Positions 1 through 9,863 of a DNA stretch of 64,000 nucleotides are shown here, piece after piece. Source of the DNA: Inia geoffrensis (taxonomy: Eukaryota; Chordata; Mammalia; Artiodactyla; Iniidae); contig CM070900.1 of NCBI GenBank assembly GCA_036417435.1, forward strand, positions 33,209,496 through 33,273,495, written 5' to 3'. Within the stretch, counting starts at the first letter, position 1. Each line of letters begins with the position of its first letter. Made by a program: the position numbers and the translations under genes. The notes under the pieces were generated by a model. That model saw only the letters and a program-made list of their open reading frames with translations. It was not told the DNA's origin and did no database searches.

Positions 1-414
1 ATATTTGAACCACAGACAAAACACAATTCCCAAATTTCTTATAGCAATATAAAGTTATTCTTTTCTTGATTGTACATTTTCAAATAATTAGTTGCACAAT
101 ATTTTTTACACATCTCTTTCCTAATTTTCCTAATAGTCTTTCTAATATTCTCCAACAGAGAGTTAAAGTAACCGAAAAGGAAAACTACATATCTATGGCA
201 TCTTGCTTAATTTTCCTGGTTATACGACAGTGTAATGATGAAAGTGTTATTCTGAAGTTGACCCTTTTGTAAATCTATCAATTAAGAAAAATTAAATATA
301 GGTGTAGCTTCACATTTTTAGAAATACTACAGCATCTTTAAATTTAAATACTGTTTTCTTAACTTCAAAATTTACAAGATCTTATAACCATTATTTTATC
401 TTGGGATCAATTAC

Positions 415-513
415 CTTTTTGTTTTTTAAACCTTTGTGACTTCTGAAAGGATACTGGTCCTTTTAATACTTCTGAAGTTTTAACATCATAAGCACCTGGA
501 GATGGTGCACATC
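415..513 (-). CDS. HMMR: HMMR coding exon 2
   Basis: This exon has 99 bases with phase 1 at both ends. The acceptor (AG at 515-514) and donor (GT at 414-413) agree with consensus. It encodes the segment after the first 15 residues, including APSPGAYDVKTSEVLKGP. Confidence 0.92.
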
Positions 514-2394
514 CTAGAGAAAACATAAAATATTAAAATCTCATCTAATGTGACTTATGATCTTAAGTTAAAAACATGTCTTACAAATGTTATATGATAT
601 TTATATGTGGAATCTAAAAATTAATACAAATGAATCTATACGCAAAGCAGACACAGACTCACAGACATGGGAAACAAACTTATGGATACCAAAGGGGAGC
701 AAGGGGGGAGGGACAAATTAAGTGTATGGGATTAACACATACAAACTACTACACATAAAAGAGATAAGCAACAAGGATCTCCTGTGTAGCACAGGGAATT
801 ATATTCAATGTCTTATAATAACCTATAATAGAAAATAATCTGAAAAAATATATAATTGAATCACTTTGCTGTACACCTGAAACTAACACAATATTTTAAA
901 TCAATTATACTTCAGTTAAAAAAAAGTCATAGTAAAATGAGTAATATAAATGTAAAATTACTATTAATAAATTGCTTCTTTTTCTAATTAAAAAAAATGA
1001 TATAAATGAACTTATTTACAAAACAGAAACAGACTCACAGATTTCGAAAACAAAGTTATGGTTACCAAAAGGGAAACATGGGGAGGAGGGATAAATTAGG
1101 AGCTTGGGATTAACATATACACACATACATATCTATATAAAATAACCAACAAGACCTACTGTATAGCACATGGAACTCTGCTCAATATTCTGTAATAACC
1201 TATATGGGAAAAGAATCTAAAAAAGAATGAATATATGTGTATGTATAACTGAATCACTATGCTGTACACCTGAAACTAACACAACACTGTAAATCAACTA
1301 TACTCCAATAAAATTTTTTAAAAATTGTTTATTTTCAAATGTAAAAATAGCACCCATTTGATATTAGGCTTCTCTGTCTTCCCAAATGACCTTTACTTCA
1401 ACTGGGTCAAAGGAACACAGACAACTAAGCAAAACAACAAAGACAGTTTTGGGATGAAAATTGTGTCAGAACAAGCAATACAGCTTTGTTATTAAGGATT
1501 GAATATAAGAAATAAAATATTTGGAATCAACTCTACTCAGAGAGATTCACTGAAGTAACTATCAGCAGATTTTAGAAATGAAGCTACTAAAAATGTCTAG
1601 CCCTAAAGATTTAGCTTGGAATAAAAATTTAGTGACGATCCATCTCTGTCTAGTATCAATACACCAGAAAATTTATAAAGCCATGTTATGCAAAGTATAA
1701 ACTACCACGCTAGACTATATTTCTCTGTTTCAGCAATTTATATTGTATAACCTCATGTAACTGGAGTCCCAAATCGAAGGCATTTCAGAGTGCTTATGCA
1801 AAGCTGACTTGAGATCCGGCTCTTACTTACTTTAGATCTCAGCCTGGAAGTCGCCTCTTCCAGTTTTCTACAAATCCCCAAATCAAGCTAGAAACCACCA
1901 TTCCACAGCAGCCTACGCATATTGCTACTATCACAGAACTTCTTGCAGTTTTGTAATGGGTTATAATAATGTACTTATCCATCTCCCACCTTAGACAAAA
2001 CTGCTTGAAGTTAGGGACAGTCTCAATCATGTCCCTTTCCTCAGTATTTAGCTCAGGGTTGAGTTTGGCAGTGTGGCAAAGAAAACAGAAAGTTACTTGG
2101 GATGTGGGGTTGGGAATAGGGTTTTGTATAGTAATCAGCTAGATCGATGTTCAAATCCAGCTTTGCCTGCCAATCAATAGATAATACCATATGCCAGGTA
2201 CTTTGCAGTCATAGGGAGAAGATGATAAATAAGAACATTATACTCTCTCCTTTTCCAGTCTAGCTTTAAGACCCCTGGAAAGTTATTTCTATTTGAGACT
2301 GATTCTTCACTCACAAAACAGGAATAAAAAACAGTATCTACCTCATACTTTGGTTGTTAGGATTTCTGGAGTAATACGAGAAATCACTACAGTG

Positions 2395-2436
<42 letters not shown>

Positions 2437-3348
2437 CATCAAATAGATGATAACTTATTACTCTTGAAACTGTGAGCCTGAAATTTTGTGTAATTGGCAA
2501 AAGCAGTTTAATCTATTATAAAGCAAGCAAACAAACAAATCTTCTTAAAAGACACACTGCTGACAGAACTTAAGAGTAGGTTCTTTGAATGTCTGGAAAA
2601 TTATATGGTTCTTGAGTCTTCTAATTAAAAAATATGCTTGTGCTGATCCATTTGCTCCCTTGGCCTTCCTTTGTGAGCAAAGGTCTTTTCCATTTGCATT
2701 TTAGCTAACAGAAATTAAGGTGTAATGAGTGACTGTTAAAAGTGTACATTATAAAGGATAAATCATGAACTTTGATATTAAGCTCTGTCACTTACAGGCT
2801 GCTCAGTACAGTTACAAAACCCCTTAGCTGTAAAATGAGGACAATATCAGTACCTGCCTCACCTGGCTGTTGGCAAGAATAAACCAGATCTAGTAGGGAA
2901 GACCTTAGCATAGTCCCTGCATCCAGTTAGTAGCCACTAAATGATGAATGACTTACCAACCACATGGAAGGCTTCATGGTTATTGTGCTTTTGCACCACA
3001 GTGGTTAGGAGCACAGGATGGGTTCATGGAGGCCTGGTTTCAAGCCCCAGTTCTGACAGTTTGGATTGCGTAACATTTAGCAAATAGTCTCCATCTCTTT
3101 ATCAATAAAATAATGAACAATAGAGATTTGGGGGAATTAAAATAGAGTAATCTATGTAAAGACTTAGTGTGGTGCCTGGGGTACTGTCAAAATTAGCTCC
3201 CATTACTTCATCTATAGTGTTTTCACTAAGTGCTACTGCCATAATTTTACACCCATAAACTGCCTTTACCAATCTTCCTTCTTTTACACCTGAATGGGAT
3301 ATCCAAAAGAAATCCACAAGTTCAAACCAAAAGCAATAGTAAAAAAAA

Positions 3349-3407
<59 letters not shown>

Positions 3408-3801
3408 AGTGAGGCCTTCGGACTTGACCAACAAATAGCTATCAATGCTTCCTAATTTCTATTCCCTTCCCTCTGCTTTAGTTTCTCCACAGCACTGTTT
3501 ATTGGCTGCATTCTCCAATGAATGTAAGCTTCATGGAGCAGGGATTTTGCTTCGCTCGCTGTTGTAACCTTATCATTCCGAATAGTGCTTGGCATGTAGT
3601 AAAACCTTAGCATGTGTTTCAGGAAAATGAATCAATTAAGTGAGCCCCATCCCAGCCCTAAAAATCGCCTTCTATTTGCCTCTGATGAAGGGAATCAAGA
3701 GGGGAAAGGGGCGTGAGAGCATCTTCTGTCCCCCAGATCCTTTCCCCGTACGCACCAGAAGGGTCGTTGAATCGTTTCAGGGGCGCCTTAGAAAAGGACA
3801 T
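415..3801 (-). CDS. HMMR: HMMR (RHAMM, CD168), 5' part only: coding exons 1 and 2
   Basis: Hyaluronan-mediated motility receptor is a long coiled-coil microtubule-associated protein of spindle poles that also binds hyaluronan; the N-terminus contributes to microtubule binding. Two exons are visible on the minus strand. Exon 1 (3801 down to 3756) encodes MSFSKAPLKRFNDPS and ends in phase 1 at a GTGCGT donor. Exon 2 (513 down to 415) follows a CTCTAG acceptor, restores the frame, encodes 'GCAPSPGAYDVKT...' through '...SQRFKKQK', and ends at GTAATT. Both match the first 48 residues of mammalian HMMR as I remember them, with Ser in place of Pro at residue 4. Intron 1 is 3,242 bp and filled with old repeats. 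The remaining exons, which make the coiled-coil rod, lie beyond position 1 and are not in this window. The gene is divergent from NUDCD2 and shares its CpG-rich promoter. Confidence 0.93.
600..925 (+). repeat. L1 3'-end fragment (cetartiodactyl type)
   Basis: This is the typical L1 3' UTR sequence of cetartiodactyls: 'tatggataccaaagg', 'gtgtagcacagggaa', 'ttgctgtacacctgaaac', then a short A-rich tail. It lies in HMMR intron 1, antisense to that gene. Confidence 0.75.
998..1324 (+). repeat. second L1 3'-end fragment
   Basis: It has the same L1 3' module as the copy about 70 bp upstream, in the same orientation, with similar but not identical sequence ('tatgctgtacacctgaaac', 'tatactccaataaaa'). 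It ends in an A/T-rich tail. Confidence 0.75.
1325..2105. other. HMMR intron 1, no feature recognised
   Basis: AT-rich intronic DNA. I see no exon, ncRNA or clearly classifiable repeat in it. Confidence 0.5.
2396..2432. repeat. (CA)n microsatellite
   Basis: About 18 perfect CA units in HMMR intron 1. Such a tract is usually polymorphic in length. Confidence 0.95.
2770..2960 (+). repeat. MIR SINE
   Basis: The order of elements is that of MIR: 'gctctgtcacttacaggctg', 'gtaaaatgaggacaatatcagtacc', 'cctcacctggctgttg', then 'tagtagccactaaatgatgaat'. It is diverged, as expected for this old family. Confidence 0.75.
2997..3200 (+). repeat. MIR SINE, second copy
   Basis: Starts 'agtggttaggagcacaggat', continues through 'ggtttcaagccccagttctgac', and ends near 'ttagtgtggtgcctgggg'. 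Confidence 0.7.
3341..3404. repeat. poly(A) followed by (TA)n
   Basis: Twenty-six A residues run into about 19 TA units. Long artificial open frames here (runs of Tyr/Ile and Phe) come from the repeat, not from a gene. Confidence 0.95.
3490..3640 (+). repeat. L2 3'-end fragment
   Basis: Carries the L2 tail pattern 'gaatgtaagcttcatggagcaggga', 'cttggcatgtagtaaa'. It lies close to the HMMR promoter. Confidence 0.6.
3756..3801 (-). CDS. HMMR: HMMR coding exon 1 with start codon
   Basis: ATG at 3801-3799 opens MSFSKAPLKRFNDPS plus one base of the Gly codon. Reading through the donor gives an unrelated tail, which confirms that the exon ends at 3756. The 5' UTR lies upstream, above 3801. Confidence 0.92.
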
Positions 3802-3881
3802 GCTGACGACCCGCTGCACAAAACCGAAGGTTTCTAGGGTGCTCCTCGGCAACTTCCAGCGGCTTGTTAGGCCCCATTCGC

Positions 3882-3893
3882 TTCAAATTCAAA
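3882..3893 (-). promoter_or_regulatory. HMMR: tandem CHR-like elements (TTTGAA TTTGAA) of HMMR
   Basis: Reading toward HMMR, two TTTGAA hexamers sit back to back about 80 bp before the start codon. TTTGAA is the cell-cycle homology region bound by the DREAM and B-MYB-MuvB complexes in G2/M genes. The CCAAT boxes lie 35-150 bp further upstream, the usual arrangement. The function is inferred from sequence. Confidence 0.6.
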
Positions 3894-3927
3894 TCTCCCC
3901 GCTTATTCCCCGCCCACCCATCTTTAA

Positions 3928-4041
3928 CCAATCGGAAAGCCAAAGCCTTGGACACACCAATCCAGGACGGGAACATCCATAGAGCACGCGTACTCGGTTC
4001 TAGCAGCGTCCAATTAGGTGATGTTTAGGCTATCATCCAAT
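3928..4041 (+). promoter_or_regulatory. four-CCAAT array (NF-Y sites)
   Basis: CCAAT begins at 3928, 3957, 4010 and 4037, all in the same orientation. Spacing is 29, 53 and 27 bp. Pairs about 27-33 bp apart are typical of NF-Y-driven mitotic promoters. Relative to HMMR the boxes are inverted, also typical. Confidence 0.7.
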
Positions 4042-4135
4042 AGGAGACTATTACTGCCTCCTCTAGCCCCGCCCCCTCCCCACGGGCCCAACCCCTACTG
4101 GCGTTGCTCAATTTTAACTAAGCCCCAGCAGCATT

Positions 4136-4147
4136 TGCGCAAGCGCA
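4136..4147. promoter_or_regulatory. NRF1-like palindrome
   Basis: TGCGCAAGCGCA, one base from the NRF1 consensus (YGCGCAYGCGCR). A related site, TGCGCATGTGCA, is at 4354-4365. Confidence 0.5.
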
Positions 4148-4464
4148 GTTCACATCAAAGAATTTTTCAGTCGCTTTTGACATGTTGGTGGCAGTGTAAT
4201 GAATTCTGACTTTACTGGTTCCAGCTCTCTCCCGTCGTTCCTTGGATGTAAACTTTTCCGGATTTCAGTTCGTTAAACCTGGGTCCTGCCAGCGTCCTAA
4301 ATAGCCCCTGAAAGGGAAAAACGAACACGAGCGGAGACTTCAGGTTACATTCCTGCGCATGTGCAGTGACCCGAGCGGAGAAGCCGGGGCGCGGCTCGAA
4401 CGCGGATATTCCGTGCGTGCGCTCAGCTCGCTCGGTGCCACCGCGGCCGAGAGGCGATTGGAGT

Positions 4465-4653
4465 ATGTCAGCCCCGTTTGAGGAGCGCAGTGGGGTGGTT
4501 CCGTGCGCAACACCGTGGGGCCAGTGGTACCAGACCTTGGAGGAGGTGTTCATTGAAGTTCAGGTGCCGCCAGGCACTCGCGCCCAGGATATTCAGTGCG
4601 GCCTGCAGAGCCGGCATGTGGCGCTGGCCGTAGGGGGCCGCGAGATACTCAAG
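4465..4653 (+). CDS. NUDCD2: NUDCD2 exon 1 (coding part)
   Basis: Sixty-three codons from MSAPFEERSG to GGREILK, phase 0 end, donor AAG|GTAGCG. The frame is open upstream to 4366 but has no ATG before 4465, which supports this start. Confidence 0.95.
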
Positions 4654-7600
4654 GTAGCGGCAGGTTGGGGCTTGCGCTCAGTTTCTTCCCGGCCCCCTCA
4701 AATCTCTGAGTGCTAGAGTTCATAGTTTCCTTGGGAAGACTGGTCTGCGGAGACCCCACCCTCAGGGCCAGTCCTGAGTTGAGGTGGGAATTTGAGTACG
4801 CCACTTTTCCTGGCTTTGTTTCTAAGCCAAATGAAGCTGTTTCTTTTGTTCCTCTGCGGGTCTTCAGCTGAGAACTGCTTAACTAGATCGTTGAAGGAAC
4901 AAATACTTACGGTACCTATACTTTCTTCTAGGCACTGATCTCGGTGCTAGTAGGACAGCGGTGAACGAGCCAGATAACGTACCCGCACTCAAGAGAGATT
5001 ATGCTCTTGTAGGGAGTCATAATTAAACTAATAAATATTTAGGCAGTTATAGGAAAATAAAGATGAAAATAAAGGATAAAGATGTCAGGACGAGGATTCG
5101 AAGGTGATGTCAGGTGATTTATTTTCTCATCTGAAATAGAAAAATTCTCGTTTGTGGAGTGGTTAAGCAGTGTCAAGAGGCTGTGAAGAAAATAATATCC
5201 CTTTTGTTCTCGTCAGTACCCTTTGGATCTGGTACCCATTTTTTCCTTGTTAAAATTTATAGTTAAATTCAGTTAAGTTGAAGTTAGATTTCTTTCTCAG
5301 ATTAGATGCCCAAGATATTTGATGGCAGTGTTGTGTAATGATCAAGGGATACTACTTGGTAAGATACCTGGCTTTGTCGTTTTTCCAGTTTTGTAACCTT
5401 GGGCAAGAGATTATTTATTGTTTAAGTCTTCATCCACAAAGTGGGGTAGTTATAGTATCTTTCTCAGGATTGTTTTCAGCATAGCATGGTGAGTGAAAAG
5501 CTTGGAGTAAGTAGTGACTGGTATGTAATAAGCCCACTCTACGTGTTAGTTATTATTTTATAGGAAAGTATTTTTAGTGTCTCAGAGAAAAGGAAGATTC
5601 ATGTGAAAGACATTGATTTATGTCAGCTTGGATCTTGATGACCTTTCTGAATAGTTGTGCAATTTTGTGCGATTTACTGAACGGTGATTTAATATTACAC
5701 TTCAAATTTACTTTAGTAAATTTAGTTAATTTGCAGTAGATTAGGGAATTTAGCAATAACTCAAGGATTTTAGACAAGTAGAATTTTTTCCCACTGGTAT
5801 TGACATGAAAAGAATGTGTTTTCTTTTTTTAATGTGACATTTTAATTTCATTTCCTACAACAAATCAAAATGGATTTTAGCAGATGCATTCTCTTTTAAA
5901 CATATTTTGCTTAGTTCTTTCTTAAAACGAGTTTCTGAAAAATGAGTGACAACTCATCTGACCTCAGGTGTACAGTATGTGCTTTAAAATTTTTTTAATG
6001 CTACATTGCCCTACAAAGAGATTGAACCAGTTTTATTTTATTTTTCTTAACATCTTTATTGCAGTATAATTGCTTTACAATGGTGTGTTAGTTTCTGCTT
6101 TATAACAAAGTGAATCAGCCACACATAAACATATATCCCCATATCTCCTCCCTCTTGCGTCTCCCTCCCACCCTCCTTATCCCACCCCTCTAGGTGGTCA
6201 CAAAGCACTGAGCTGATCTCCCTGTGCTGTGCAGCTGCTTCCCACTAGCTAGCTATTTTACATTTGGTAGTTTATGTATGTCCATGCCACTCTCTCACTT
6301 CGTCCCAGCTTACCCTTCCCCCTCCCCGTGTCCTCAAGTCCATTCTCTACGTCTGTACCTTTATTCCTGTCCTGCCCCTAGGTTCCTCGGAACTTTTTTT
6401 TTTTTTTTTTAAGGTTCCATATATATGTGTTAGCATACGGTATTTGTTTTTCTTTTTCTGCCTTCACTCTGTATGACAGACTCTAGGTCCATCCACTTCA
6501 CTACAAGTAACTCAATTTTGTTTCTTTTTATGGCTGAGTAATATTCCATTGTATATATGTGCCACATCTTTATCCATTTGTCAATGAACACTTAGGTTGC
6601 TTCCATATCCTGGCTATTGTAAATGAGCTGCAGTGAACACTGTGGTACATGACTCTTTTTGAATTACAGTTTTCTCAGGGTATATGCCCAGTAGTGGGAC
6701 TGCTGGATTGTATGGTAGTTCTGTTTTTAGTTTTTTAAAAGTTTGTTTTAAAAGACATCATTTCTTCTTAATATCCATAGGAGAGCTCTTCTTGTAGTTT
6801 ATTATAGTTGGTAAAGTTAAAGCATTTCAGATACTAACTTCACATTTGGCCAATCAGTGATCAGTAGTATTTCTTCATCTTCTAAAAATTAAGGAGCCCT
6901 GATCTTTCTGTAGAGAGCCCTGTGTTCTTTGTTGTAGTATATATTCCGTTGTGTAAACTAGGTTCTGCTTCACTCGCTAGGAGGGAACTTAGGGTTGAGC
7001 ACCTATCAGTGTGTTGAAATGGTATAAAATTTGATCTCCCTACTCTAAACAAATTAAGTAATTATATGTGGATTAGATGGGAAGTAAGGTAAGTCTTAAA
7101 TCATGAAAACTTTATGAAAATTAATGGAATTTATTTTTAGTACTCATATGTTTATTTTTCAGGGCAAACTCTTTGATTCTACAATAGCTGATGAGGGAAC
7201 GTGGACTCTGGGTAAGGGTAATCTATTATATTTCTTAGAATCTTTTTAAAAATTAATTTTGTCTTGGAAATTAGTATGTTTCTCCCTGTTGTAGATTTGC
7301 AGCTTTGCAAGATATAGTAAAAGAAATGTATTGAAAACAATTGTATGTCAAGATTCCCTAATGATTTTTGAAAATACAAATTAATGATTAACTCTGATTT
7401 CTTTGTGATTTTTGTTTGTTTGTTTAGAGGATAGAAAAATGGTCCGTATTGTTCTTACAAAGACAAAGAGAGATGCAGCAAATTGTTGGACTTCTCTTCT
7501 GGAATCTGGATATGCAGCTGATCCTTGGGTGCAAGACCAAATGCAAAGAAAACTTACATTAGAGAGATTCCAGAAAGAAGTAAGTCAGATGAATGTATGA

Positions 7601-9863
7601 ATATGTATAGTTAAACATCTTAAACTCATAGAATAATTATTATTTGAAATTAAAACTCAAATGTGGTTTTAAAAAATTACTAAAATTCTTCAAAGAAATT
7701 TTTTAAGTTAAATGGTTAGAAAAATGACTGGCCTTTCTATATATGGATTTGCGTGCCTCAACTAAGAAGTCCTCATGCCACAACTAAGAGCCTGCATGCT
7801 GCAACTAAACATGCTGCAACAAAGATGCCGGATGCTGCAACTAAGACCCAGTGCAGCCAAAAAAAAAAAAAAAAAATGTCTTCAGTCTCTTTCCCTACTA
7901 GTACATACAGATAAAATTCATTACTTTTAACTGCTTTAGAGTGTTCCCTAGTTTGAGTGTATCGTTATTATTTAGCTGTCTCCTCTTTGATGAGATTTAG
8001 ATTTCTCTGTTTGTGTCTATTTCAAACAGTTTGTACTTTCATCTCTGAAAATATTCAAATTTTCCTTTAAGATAGATATATGGGAGAATTACTATTGGAT
8101 CAAACCACTGTTAAAGTTTTGATGGATAATTTCATCTATATGATAGTGATTCCCAAACGTATGTCTCTGGCCTGGACTTTTCTCCTGAATGTTGGACTTG
8201 CATATCCAGCCGCCTATTTAACATCTTCACTTTTCTGTCTAATAGACATGTCAAACTCAACATGTCCAACGTGAACTCCCTAATTTCCCTCCTGCATTTG
8301 CACCTATGGCCTTCTCATCTCACGTGATGGAAACTGGTTCAGATCAAAAAAATCTGGGGAATCATCCTCCATTCCTCTCTCTCTCACACCCTCTCCAATT
8401 GTCAGGAAACCTTACTGGCATGGCCTTCTAGATATATTCAGGATTTGACCACTCGTCACCACCAACTCTGCTACCACTCTCACCTGGACCACCTCTAACA
8501 TCTTGCCTGGGTTACTCTAATGACCTTTTAATTGTTCTCTTTACCTCTACCCTTGCCAAGCTACCGTCTTCTCAAAATAGCAGTTAGAGCAGTCCTTTTA
8601 AAATGCATGTCAGATTATATGACTTCTCAGAACTCTTTCACTCAAGTAGAAGACAAAGTCTTTTATAAGGCCCTAACTGGTCTGGTTCTCCATGGTATCT
8701 CTGACCTCCTCTCCTACTACTGCCCCCCTCATTCATTCTGCTCTAGCCATACTGGCCTTTTTGCTTTTCATTAAACATGCCTGGCCTTTTGACTGCAATG
8801 GTCTTCTCCCAAAGCTTAGCTAATTTCTTTACTGTTTTCAAGTCATTTCTCAATGAAGCATACTTTGATCATTCTGTTTAAAATACTCTAATCTCCTCAT
8901 TTTCCTTACTTGCCCTACTTTTCTTTTCTTTTTTTTTTTTTTTCCTATACTATAGCACTTAGGAACTTTCAACACACTAGATCATGGGGTTGGCAGACTA
9001 TGGCCACTACAGCCCACTGCCTGTTTTTGAAGGAAAATTTTACTGGAACACAGCTATGCTTATTTGTTTGTGTATTGTCTTTCATACAGCCATAGCAGAA
9101 TTAAGTAGTTATGACAGAGACTATATGACCTTCAAAGCCTAAAGTATTTACTACCTGGCTCTTTACAGAAAAGCTTGCTGACCCCTGCTCTAGGTAATTT
9201 AGGGTTTATTATATGTCTCCTCCTGTTAGAATGTAATCTCCACCAGAACATGGATCTTTGTCTATTTTGTTCATTCTTAAATTCCACATGCCTCTCATGG
9301 TGTCTTCTAAACAGGAGCAACTTAATAGATTTTTGTTGAATAAATGAAATGCCTCTAAAAATACTGAAGGCTGAGGTGGTACTTACTTACTCCATAAGAT
9401 TGTCGTGAGAACTGAGTATTTTAAAATATATATAGCTCTTAGAACCCTGCCTGGCATGTAATAAGCTCTCAAAAAATGCTAGTTATTAAAAATCTGTTTA
9501 TACACATGGTAAAGTATATGTTTGCCCATACACTTGTCAACATTGTAATATGCATATTGATCTTCTAAATATTTGTAAATATGAAAGTTGAGAAGGTACC
9601 TCATAGTTTTAGTTTCCACTTTGGTGATTACAGTGAGGTTTGATATCTTTTCACATGTTTATTGTCCATTTAGATTTCCTTTTTTGTCAATTGCTGGTTT
9701 ATATCTTTTTACCATTTTCCTTTTGGGTTACTTATATTTTTCCTTATAAGTTTTATAGTTTTTTTTTCATATTTTTCAGAATCCTGGTTTTGACTTCAGT
9801 GGAGCAGAAATCTCAGGAAACTACACTAAAGGTGGACCAGATTTCTCAAATCTTGAGAAATAA
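4465..9863 (+). CDS. NUDCD2: NUDCD2, NudC domain-containing protein 2 (complete)
   Basis: Small CS (p23-like) domain co-chaperone of the NudC family. Family knowledge places it in the cytoplasm with HSP90, stabilising LIS1 and so supporting dynein and centrosome function. Four exons join in frame: 4465-4653, 7163-7211, 7428-7579 and 9780-9863, giving 157 codons plus TAA, the usual mammalian length. The protein starts MSAPFEERSGVVPC, with the CS fold roughly at residues 14-104 ('WYQTLEEVFIEVQVPPGT', 'GTWTLEDRKMVRIVL', 'CWTSLL'), and ends GGPDFSNLEK. Every junction has GT/AG. The start has A at -3. Compared with the human protein as I recall it, only a few residues differ (Ala for Gly near 15, Ala for Ser near 55, Gly for Glu in LLESGYAADP). 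It shares a promoter with HMMR and converges on CCNG1. Confidence 0.95.
4905..5110 (-). repeat. L2 fragment
   Basis: Reversed L2 tail: 'taggcactgatctcggtgc', 'acagcggtgaacgagccaga', and 'ctcttgtagggagtcataa'. In NUDCD2 intron 1. Confidence 0.55.
5330..5550 (+). repeat. MIR SINE
   Basis: 'tacctggctttgtcg', 'gtaaccttgggcaagagatt', 'ttcatccacaaagtggggta' and 'tgactggtatgtaataagcc' follow MIR order. In NUDCD2 intron 1. Confidence 0.7.
6045..6735 (-). repeat. L1 3' end, antisense
   Basis: Reversed cetartiodactyl L1 3' region: 'ctttacaatggtgtgttag', 'aagtgaatcagccacacat', 'ctgagtaatattccattgta' (ORF2 end) and 'tatgcccagtagtgggactg'. About 690 bp in NUDCD2 intron 1. Confidence 0.85.
7163..7211 (+). 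CDS. NUDCD2: NUDCD2 exon 2
   Basis: A 49-base exon, acceptor TTTTTCAG, donor GGTAAGGG. Encodes GKLFDSTIADEGTWTL plus the first base of Glu. Confidence 0.95.
7428..7579 (+). CDS. NUDCD2: NUDCD2 exon 3
   Basis: A 152-base exon, acceptor TTGTTTAG, strong donor GAA|GTAAGT. Encodes the end of the CS domain (MVRIVLTKTKRDAANCW) and the following helix region ending ERFQKE. Confidence 0.95.
7750..7877 (+). repeat. CHR-type SINE, 3' part
   Basis: Repeated 'ccacaactaagagcctgcatg' and 'tgcaactaaacatgctgcaac' modules ending in an A tract of 18. The tRNA-like head is missing. In NUDCD2 intron 3. Confidence 0.65.
8420..8985 (+). repeat. L2 LINE (ORF2 3' part), left segment
   Basis: Strong L2 match: 'aaatgcatgtcagattatatgac', 'ctctgacctcctctcctac', 'cattctgctctagccatact', 'tatagcacttaggaactttc'. 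Continues after an inserted DNA transposon, at 9193-9350. Confidence 0.8.
8986..9192. mobile_element. hAT-like non-autonomous DNA transposon fossil
   Basis: About 205 bp with inverted ends (left 'ggggttggcagact', right 'cttgctgacccct') and the internal sequence 'tggaacacagctatgc' and 'tatttactacctggctctt'. It splits an L2 element, so it inserted later. I am sure of the type, less of the family name. Confidence 0.75.
9193..9350 (+). repeat. L2 LINE, right segment (3' end)
   Basis: Continues the L2 at 8420-8985: 'tagaatgtaatctccacca', 'tagatttttgttgaataaatga'. Confidence 0.8.
9380..9490 (+). repeat. MIR 3' part
   Basis: 'attgtcgtgagaactgagt', 'ttagaaccctgcctggcatg', 'aataagctctcaaaaaatgc'. 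Confidence 0.65.
9490..9770 (-). repeat. old L1 fragment, antisense
   Basis: T-rich ORF2-derived sequence ('tttgatatcttttcacatg', 'ttgctggtttatatctttt') ending at the NUDCD2 exon 4 acceptor. Confidence 0.5.
9780..9863 (+). CDS. NUDCD2: NUDCD2 exon 4 (terminal coding part)
   Basis: Acceptor TATTTTTCAG at 9779. Encodes 27 residues, NPGFDFSGAEISG... to DFSNLEK, then TAA at 9861-9863. An antisense old L1 fragment reaches almost to the acceptor. Confidence 0.95.
   Translation, partial: NPGFDFSGAEISGNYTKGGPDFSNLEK

Larger units (their letters stand above)
3720..4700. promoter_or_regulatory. bidirectional CpG-island promoter of HMMR and NUDCD2
   Basis: The two start codons (HMMR 3801 on minus, NUDCD2 4465 on plus) point away from each other across 663 bp of CpG-rich DNA. 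There are four CCAAT boxes (3928, 3957, 4010, 4037), GC boxes near 3910 and 4067-4076, tandem TTTGAA elements (minus strand, 3882-3893), and NRF1-like palindromes at 4136-4147 and 4354-4365. No TATA box is evident. Exact transcription starts cannot be read from the sequence. Confidence 0.8.

Noticed and set aside
1..414. HMMR exon 3
   Set aside because: I looked for the next exon on the minus strand and found no matching codons; it must lie outside the window.
2396..2432. Short tandem units that could suggest a repeat array with spacers
   Set aside because: Simple dinucleotide repeat without spacers. No CRISPR or phage-like content is expected in mammalian nuclear DNA, and none is seen.
3102..3434. 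110-codon frame with Tyr-Ile and Phe runs
   Set aside because: It is produced by (TA)n and poly(A) in HMMR intron 1.
3882..4041. TATA box for HMMR or NUDCD2
   Set aside because: No convincing TATA motif at a sensible distance; both look like CpG-island, TATA-less starts.
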